Notes under the pieces: model-generated | What the model was told of the DNA's origin: nothing | The model's database searches: none | The model's input: only the letters and a program-made list of their open reading frames with translations | Shown: piece by piece, positions 7,901 through 12,039 of the stretch | Layout of the letters: each line of letters opens with the position of its first letter | Numbering within the stretch: position 1 is the first letter of the stretch | Assembly: GCA_020438525.1 (NCBI GenBank) | Contig: JAGQUL010000169.1 | Coordinates: forward strand, 1 to 12,039 | Length of the DNA stretch: 12,039 nucleotides | Source: Thermoleophilia bacterium | GTDB lineage: Bacteria > Actinomycetota > Thermoleophilia > Gaiellales > SKUG01 | Reading direction: 5' to 3' | Position numbers and translations under genes: made by a program

Positions 7901-10468
7901 CAGGACTGCTCCACGTCCAACTCGCCCGCGTCGAGCCCGACGACCTGCACGCCGCTCGTCGACTCTCCGTCGCCGAGCCTGACGCTGCCGACCGCGTCGA
8001 TCGATCGGTACGTCGCGTGGCGCGTGCACGTCACCAACGCGGTGGGCAGTGGCGTGACGGGCTGGGCGATGATCGGGCCGATTCGCCCGGCGCCCCCGAC
8101 GATGGTCGTGCCACCCACGATCAGCGGCACGGTCACCGAAGGCTCGACGCTCACCGCAACACCTGCGACGTGGACCGCAAGCCGGCCGGTGGTGGTGACC
8201 GCGACCGCGTGGCTTCGCTGCCAACCCGACGGCACGGGCTGTGCCCAGGTCGCGACCGGATCGACGTACGTGATCGTGCGCGCAGACGAGCAGAAGACCC
8301 TGCGCATCGCCGAGTACGCGTATGCGGATGCCGTAGACGACAGCGATCAGGTGACGGGCACGAGCTCACCATCGTCGCTGGTGCCGCTCCAGCCGCCCCA
8401 CGAGCTCGCGACTGCGAATTTCACGTTCTACGCATCCACCACGGTGCTGCGCGCCGGAACGGGAGTCGGCACCTACGTGAACGCGCCGTACCAGTGGACC
8501 AGCCCTGCCGCGATCACCACCGACGTGCAGTGGCTGCGCTGCGACGCCACCGGGGCGGCATGCGCACCGATCGCGGGCGCATCCGGCGCGTCGTACACGA
8601 CGACGGTCGCCGACGTGGGCAGCACGATCCGTGCGCGACACCGCGCAACCAACGCCGCGGGAACCTCACAACACGACACGAACCCCAGCGCCGTGGTCAC
8701 GTCCCCACCGCCGATCGCGCTGTCGCCGGCGTCGCAGATCACGGGGTCGCTGGTCGAGGGGCAGGTCGCCGCGGTCAATCCCGGCGGCGGCTTCAGCTCG
8801 ATCTCGCCGGTCACCCTCGGCTACCAGTGGCAGCGCTGTGCCGCGTCGACAGGACCGTGCACCGACGTGCCCGGCGCCACCGCGAGCACGTACGCGATCA
8901 CAACGGCAGACATCGGCAGCTACCTGCTCGCGCGCACGATCGCCACCAACGACGGCGGATCCACGACCAGCGATTCGTATCGCACGGGACCGGTCGTGCC
9001 GATCGCGCCCACGGCGACCGCCGCACCGACGATCACCGGCGGTGCGATGTCGGGAACCACCGCGACCGCCAGCGGTGCCGCCTTCAGCTCCAGCGTGCCA
9101 CCCACGATCACGTACGAGTGGTACTCGTGCGCGCCCGACGGGAGCGACTGCCGGTACCTGCGCGTCGCGCCGACGTATGACGTTCCGGTCGACCTGGTGG
9201 GTCGGCGGCTTCGCGTGACTGCCCATGGGCGCACCACCGGCGGGGTCGCATCGATCGATTCCGCGGTCGGCCCGGTGATCGTGGGACCGCCCAGGTGGTC
9301 GTCGTCGCCCACCATGCGGGGCGTGCTGCGAGACGGCCAGCTCGTGACGGTCGACATGGTGTCGCTCGGAACCGCCCCGCTCGACGTGACGTGGACGTGG
9401 TACCGCTGCGCGCTCGACGGCAGTGCATGCGCCGCGGTTGCCGCTCGCACCGGTCGTGAGGCGCTGCTGACCACCGCCGACATCGGCCACGCGATCCGCG
9501 TGCGCGTGCGCGTTGCGAACGCGTATGGCTCGATCGAGGCGAGCACGCCGCTCGTCGCGGTGGCCGACGAGCAGCCCGCGGTCGTGGGGAACGGATCGAT
9601 CGGCGGCATCCCGCGGATCGGTCAGGTGATGACCTACACGCCGGTGGTGTGGTCGCACGCAGAGTGGAGCTCGCTGCAGTGGATGCGCTGCAGCTTCAGT
9701 TTGTCCGACTGCGCTGCGATCGCGGGTGCGACCTCGGCTACCTACGCGCCCACGGCGCAGGACGTCGGCCGGTGGCTCGCGGTGCGCGAGGTCGGTGGTA
9801 ATCCTGCCGGCACCACTGTCGCGCCGATGCCGGGGGTGGGTCCCGTAGCCGACGATCCGACCGCGCTTCCGATCGTGACGCCGCGAGTGACCGAGGTCAC
9901 GCGCGGCATCCGCTCCGTCGTGCGATGGGGATCGACCGACCCGGTCGAGGTGTCGGTCACGTCGCAGCTGCCGCGCCAGTCCAGGGCAGGGCGCGCGGTG
10001 GTGCTGGGGACGACGACCCGCGGGCGGATCGTGCTGCGGCTCTCGGCTGGTCAGACCAGATGCGTGCGCCTGCGCGTGCATCGCGGCGATGCCGTCGGTG
10101 CGTGGTCGCCGCCGGCGTGCACGACACGGATGCTACCGGCGCGCTCGCTGCCGCGCCGGGGGAGCTGGCGTGTGCTGCGAAACGGTGCCGTGGTGTCGAC
10201 GCGCCATCGCTCGAGGGTCTTCTACGCTGCACGCGCGCGCGTGACCGGGGCCAGCATCGCGGTGCGTACGTGCCGCACGTGCGGGAAGATCGAGATCCGC
10301 TGGCGCGGCCGGCTCGTGCGGACTGCATCGCTGCAGAGCGGGCGCACGCGCGTCGGGGTGATCTCGGTGCCGCGACTGCGTGGGCCCGGGCGCGGAGCGC
10401 TGCAGATCTCGGTGGTCGGAAGCAGACGACCGGTGATGATCGTGGCGGTCGCACTGCGTCTGGGGTAG
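4925..10468 (+). CDS. Giant secreted protein: seven-bladed propeller, Ig-like domain, eleven Ig-like repeats, C-terminal CxTCG module
   Basis: Predicted exported surface or extracellular protein, 1847 aa; ligand unknown. Signal peptide 1-26 (MVRLWAVLVAAASLLVLAAA, cleavage near AGA-AVF). Residues 38-456 are a lactonase/YVTN-like propeller: seven S/TxDG...Y/W units (starting at 71, 127, 187, 251, 309, 371, 436), each preceded by a Cys pair, with 'DRxxxTGALT' strands between. Residues 462-546 are a cadherin/tandem-95-like Ig domain (SPAHGTITATDPVNGRFTYQ, TGTDTFTYRATDG). Residues 557-1641 hold eleven divergent Ig-like repeats of 90-105 aa, each with a Cys pair after the central W/F strand. Residues about 1646-1740 look fibronectin-III-like (CVRLRVHRGDAVGAWSPPAC). 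The last 105 residues are Arg-rich with a CRTCG motif (C1783, C1786), recalling a conserved C-terminal module of Thermoleophilia secreted proteins. No LPXTG or terminal membrane helix is seen, so attachment is unexplained. An adhesive or scaffold role is inference. Divergent from the CopD-like gene and 39 bp upstream of the ATPase gene. Confidence 0.9.
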   Translation: MVRLWAVLVAAASLLVLAAAPIDAGAAVFNPLLGSDGCLDFSDPLRQSDSLDCAAQVAPGDRDWVNDIAVSPDGAQVYVLTDLAIHQYDRHSGTGALTFAACWSATGWNGCTTISPLLDRFSTIALTPDGAHAYVGTYHGTIAVLDRSPGTGALTPRAAPDTCYGAADTGCTPLRTGQDEISDLTLSPDGTSLYSSSSSAGLFVLERNVVTGALSQRTDELACIGTWTFDWEGDNCVWDGEAWKFDQTRITPDGLHLYAAAEDALYVYDRNAADGTLTQVGCLASSSNLSGCTDMGAQGLLDVHRIDVSADGAQLYTLGDYGVQVWDIDPATGQLARQADPTGCLEAEDHLFTAGCSTIRGMQWPADIEVSADGTRAWVSGDLGLFLFDRDPATGALTQLPGASGCLTPYAAISNPDLSQCNVVDMMVSDWRIAASPDGQNLYAIGDWSDGVTVFGNPAADCRDVSLAERRNDTVIHVDGRCVGLDPDLRTIDVVTSPAHGTITATDPVNGRFTYQPDPAWTGTDTFTYRATDGVTTTATRTVTIPLRTPVVLSFASPPTITGTVAVNSTLGIDTSSVLPSPADIRYTSVYWYLCDSGGGSCSYGGNGTTFNVRASSIGRTIQANVSVTGLDYSSASGTTALTVAVPDPGTPLADSTFVSGVLTVGGSIRDYTAWTNVQSPSTTSTQWQRCTTDLVTCTDIAGQTTSTYVPVPADIGMRLRSHTVVVEPRGTFTSDATTGGVVPANVPFTYATVSTRPAISGAPTTGSTLLAVDATLAYGAIPDSIDYQWRRCDAQRLRCSDVSGATSSSYVLGVADEGYRMLLFQRLWVGSEYRWSYSDATTVVRDPALVGTQPPAVLTAPSVTTPAVYDYVDPDPGTWSGVQPITLSRQWMVCDSAGANCSDVPLPAGGYAYRYVAFTDVGVTYRLRITATNDDGSATATSAATIPVPEPAPVATAASTATGALVEGTTITVSQGSWRSVSAVALDHVEFQDCSTSNSPASSPTTCTPLVDSPSPSLTLPTASIDRYVAWRVHVTNAVGSGVTGWAMIGPIRPAPPTMVVPPTISGTVTEGSTLTATPATWTASRPVVVTATAWLRCQPDGTGCAQVATGSTYVIVRADEQKTLRIAEYAYADAVDDSDQVTGTSSPSSLVPLQPPHELATANFTFYASTTVLRAGTGVGTYVNAPYQWTSPAAITTDVQWLRCDATGAACAPIAGASGASYTTTVADVGSTIRARHRATNAAGTSQHDTNPSAVVTSPPPIALSPASQITGSLVEGQVAAVNPGGGFSSISPVTLGYQWQRCAASTGPCTDVPGATASTYAITTADIGSYLLARTIATNDGGSTTSDSYRTGPVVPIAPTATAAPTITGGAMSGTTATASGAAFSSSVPPTITYEWYSCAPDGSDCRYLRVAPTYDVPVDLVGRRLRVTAHGRTTGGVASIDSAVGPVIVGPPRWSSSPTMRGVLRDGQLVTVDMVSLGTAPLDVTWTWYRCALDGSACAAVAARTGREALLTTADIGHAIRVRVRVANAYGSIEASTPLVAVADEQPAVVGNGSIGGIPRIGQVMTYTPVVWSHAEWSSLQWMRCSFSLSDCAAIAGATSATYAPTAQDVGRWLAVREVGGNPAGTTVAPMPGVGPVADDPTALPIVTPRVTEVTRGIRSVVRWGSTDPVEVSVTSQLPRQSRAGRAVVLGTTTRGRIVLRLSAGQTRCVRLRVHRGDAVGAWSPPACTTRMLPARSLPRRGSWRVLRNGAVVSTRHRSRVFYAARARVTGASIAVRTCRTCGKIEIRWRGRLVRTASLQSGRTRVGVISVPRLRGPGRGALQISVVGSRRPVMIVAVALRLG
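6593..9847 (+). repeat. Tandem array of eleven Ig-like protein repeats with C-x6-C pairs
   Basis: Approximate repeat starts: 6593, 6880, 7180, 7483, 7784, 8096, 8393, 8704, 9008, 9285 and 9571. The shared pattern is a ...SG(x)...G..(x) strand, W(x)RC(x6)C(x)DI/V-x-GA-(x)-S/T-Y, then a D-I/V-G...LR...V/A-TN-x-x-G strand. Ten repeats have exactly C-x6-C (for example CDAQRLRC, CAPDGSDC); the fifth has C-x12-C. DNA identity between copies is low outside this core, so the array is old and not a recent slippage product. Confidence 0.85.
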
Positions 10469-10471
10469 CAG

Positions 10472-10502
10472 CTGCCCACCCTGCGAGGGCCGCGACAGGC
10501 AG
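10472..10502 (+). terminator. Weak imperfect hairpin between the giant gene and the ATPase gene
   Basis: CTGCC (10472-10476) can pair with GGCAG (10498-10502), and inside it CCCT (10479-10482) with AGGG (10486-10489) around GCG. It begins 4 nt after the stop codon at 10468. The stems are short and there is no T tract, so it may be a weak terminator, an attenuating structure or nothing. Because the arm GGCAG overlaps the region where the ATPase ribosome binding site should be, it could also affect translation of that gene. Confidence 0.28.
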
Positions 10503-10507
10503 AATGC

Positions 10508-12039
10508 ATGACGACCATGCGCCGCCTCGGCTACCACACGCTGCTCACGATCGTCGTCCTTGTGTTCCTCGTGCTCGGCGGGGTGCTGCACTGGACCGGC
10601 AACGGCAGCGCGGCGCACCTGACCTGGGCGCTTGCCGACGTGATCGTGCTCGTGCCGCTCACGTGGGCGGTGCTGCGCGAGCTGGCCCGCGGGCGCCTCG
10701 GCGTGGACGTGATCGCGCTGCTGGCGATCGCGGGTGCGCTCGCGACGGGCGAGTACCTCGCGGGCGCGGTGATCGCGCTGATGCTCGCCGGCGGCAATGC
10801 GCTCGAGGAGTACGCGCAGGGGCGCGCGGGGCGCGAGCTGGGAGCGCTCGTGGAGCGCGCGCCGCGGCGTGCGCGCGTGCGCCGCGGTAACGGGCTCGAG
10901 GAGATCGACGCGACTGCGGTCGAGTCGGGCGACGTGCTGCTGGTGCGCACGGGGGAGCTCGTCGCGGCAGACGGATACGTGGTTGCCGGGTCGGCGCTCG
11001 TGGACCAGGCGGCGCTCACCGGTGAGCCGCTGCCGGCGCGGATCGAGCAGGGCGGGATGGTGATGAGCGGCTCGTCGAACGTCGCCGACACGTTCGAGCT
11101 GGTGGCGCTGCGCCCGGCGGCCGAATCGATGTATGCCACCATCGTGCGGCTCGTGGAGCAGGCGGTGGCGCGCAAGGCGCCGATGGTGCGGATGGCCGAC
11201 CGCTACAGCGTCGTGTTCCTGGTGCTCACGCTCGTGATGACCGCCGGGGCGTGGATCGCGAGCGGCGACCCGGTGCGCGCGCTCGCGGTGCTCGTGATCG
11301 CCACGCCGTGCCCGCTGATCCTGGCGCCGCCGGTGGCGCTGGTGGCAGGCACGTCGCGCGCCGCGCGCCGCGGCGTGGTGGTGAAGGGGTCGGCCACGAT
11401 CGAGGCGCTCGGCTCGGCGCGCGCGACGTTGCTCGACAAGACCGGCACGCTGACGCTCGGGTCGCCGTCGGTGCAGGCCGTGCACTGCGCCCCCGGGGTG
11501 GAGGAGGGTGAGCTGCTGCGGCTTGCCGGGGCGGTCGAGCAGCTGAGCTTGCACACGCTCGGGCGCGCCATCACCGAGGCTGCAACCGCGGCGTCGGGCG
11601 CGGCGGCGCTGCCGGTGCCCACGAACGTCGCGGAGCGGCCAGGGCACGGGATCGCGGGCGACGTTGACGGCGTTCGCGTGCTCGTGGGCGGGCGCGACTT
11701 CCTGGAGGCCGAGGGCGTGGCGGTGCCCGCTGGCGGCGGTGGTGCATCGGTTGCCGATGCGCACGTCGCGCGCGAGGGGGAGTGGATCGGCCGCATCGAC
11801 CTGGCCGACACCCTGCGCGACGACGCACGCGAGTTCGTCGACCTGCTGCACCAGGTCGGGATCGAGCGCGTGGCGATGGCGACGGGCGACGACGAAGCGG
11901 CGGCGCGCGACGTGGCGGAGTCGCTCGGCATCGACGAGGTGAATGCCTCGTGCACGCCCGAGCACAAGCTCGACCTGATCGAGCAGCTGCGCCGCGACAC
12001 GCAGGGCGCGGTGGTGATGGTGGGCGACGGCGTGAACGA
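10508..12039 (+). CDS. Heavy-metal P1B-type ATPase with TPCP metal site, C-terminus beyond the right edge
   Basis: ATP-driven metal transporter of the inner membrane; 510 complete codons visible. Hydrophobic segments at about 10-28, 39-57, 66-80, 82-96, 233-250 and 258-281 fit the P1B topology. The actuator loop carries TGE (171-173). TM6 carries TPCPLILAPP (266-275), the metal-binding CPx-type motif in its TPCP form, then the phosphorylation motif DKTGTLT (D310). The nucleotide domain has GHGIAG (379-384), TGDD (459-462) and MVGDGVN at the edge. The usual His-Pro pair of P1B nucleotide domains is His-Thr here (H349-T350). There is no N-terminal heavy-metal-associated domain: TM1 begins within 10 residues of the start. 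TPCP sites are assigned to the P1B-5 group, in which Ni/Fe transport has been reported, but the metal cannot be read from the sequence. The ATG at 10508 is preferred; an in-frame ATG at 10517 is possible. The upstream AGGCAG is a weak ribosome binding site. Whether it is co-transcribed with the giant gene is unclear. Confidence 0.93.
   Translation, partial: MTTMRRLGYHTLLTIVVLVFLVLGGVLHWTGNGSAAHLTWALADVIVLVPLTWAVLRELARGRLGVDVIALLAIAGALATGEYLAGAVIALMLAGGNALEEYAQGRAGRELGALVERAPRRARVRRGNGLEEIDATAVESGDVLLVRTGELVAADGYVVAGSALVDQAALTGEPLPARIEQGGMVMSGSSNVADTFELVALRPAAESMYATIVRLVEQAVARKAPMVRMADRYSVVFLVLTLVMTAGAWIASGDPVRALAVLVIATPCPLILAPPVALVAGTSRAARRGVVVKGSATIEALGSARATLLDKTGTLTLGSPSVQAVHCAPGVEEGELLRLAGAVEQLSLHTLGRAITEAATAASGAAALPVPTNVAERPGHGIAGDVDGVRVLVGGRDFLEAEGVAVPAGGGGASVADAHVAREGEWIGRIDLADTLRDDAREFVDLLHQVGIERVAMATGDDEAAARDVAESLGIDEVNASCTPEHKLDLIEQLRRDTQGAVVMVGDGVN

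Noticed and set aside
6013..9180. 1055-codon plus-strand frame and a 791-codon minus-strand frame (5849-8224) overlapping the giant gene
   Set aside because: Both are extremely Arg/His-rich low-complexity translations. The frame of the giant gene carries seven blade motifs and eleven Ig repeats, so these are shadows.
6593..9847. Regular spacing of about 300 bp considered as a CRISPR or DNA repeat array
   Set aside because: The periodicity is at protein level (Ig-like repeats); nucleotide identity between units is low and the units are far longer than CRISPR repeats and spacers.
10133..11965. 610-codon minus-strand frame opposite the P-type ATPase
   Set aside because: It has no recognisable motif, while the plus strand contains TGE, TPCP, DKTGT and GDGVN in order.

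Overview
The window is about 12 kb of very high-GC DNA (third codon positions almost always G or C) and reads as the chromosome of a high-GC actinobacterium. Two secreted proteins resemble, from memory, those of the class Thermoleophilia (Solirubrobacterales, Patulibacter/Conexibacter-like): a delta-60-repeat protein set inside a split Cys-containing domain, and a giant propeller/Ig-like repeat protein with a 'WxRC(x6)C' pair in nearly every repeat and a C-terminal 'CxTCG' motif. The lineage is an inference; no rRNA or tRNA gene is present to confirm it.

Layout, left to right. (1) Minus strand, 1-1828: a two-TM membrane protein of unknown function (1828 to 1046), then, 124 bp further on, a GNAT-fold-like protein (from 921) that runs off the left edge. 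(2) Plus strand, 1879-3822: a secreted 647-aa delta-60 beta-propeller protein, possibly leaderless. (3) Minus strand, 4775-3857: a two-gene unit made of a small four-TM CopD-like membrane protein and an isoprenylcysteine-methyltransferase-family (ICMT/PEMT) membrane methyltransferase, 7 nt apart. It meets the delta-60 gene tail to tail across a 34-bp gap that holds a perfect 18-bp palindrome, the likely bidirectional terminator. (4) Plus strand, 4925-10468: an 1847-aa secreted protein made of a seven-bladed propeller, a cadherin/tandem-95-like Ig domain, eleven Ig-like repeats and a C-terminal module. It diverges from (3) across a 149-bp region containing a short inverted repeat. (5) Plus strand, 10508-12039: a heavy-metal P1B-type ATPase with a TPCP metal site and no N-terminal metal-binding domain, cut by the right edge.

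Intergenic space is short everywhere (no gap exceeds 150 bp), and I see no RNA genes, insertion sequences, CRISPR array or phage structural module. The two secreted proteins probably act outside the cell, as surface or adhesion-type proteins. The ATPase and the CopD-like protein could both relate to metal handling, but nothing in the sequence ties them together. I do not see convincing evidence for a new multi-gene system. The most distinctive material is the architecture of the two secreted proteins.
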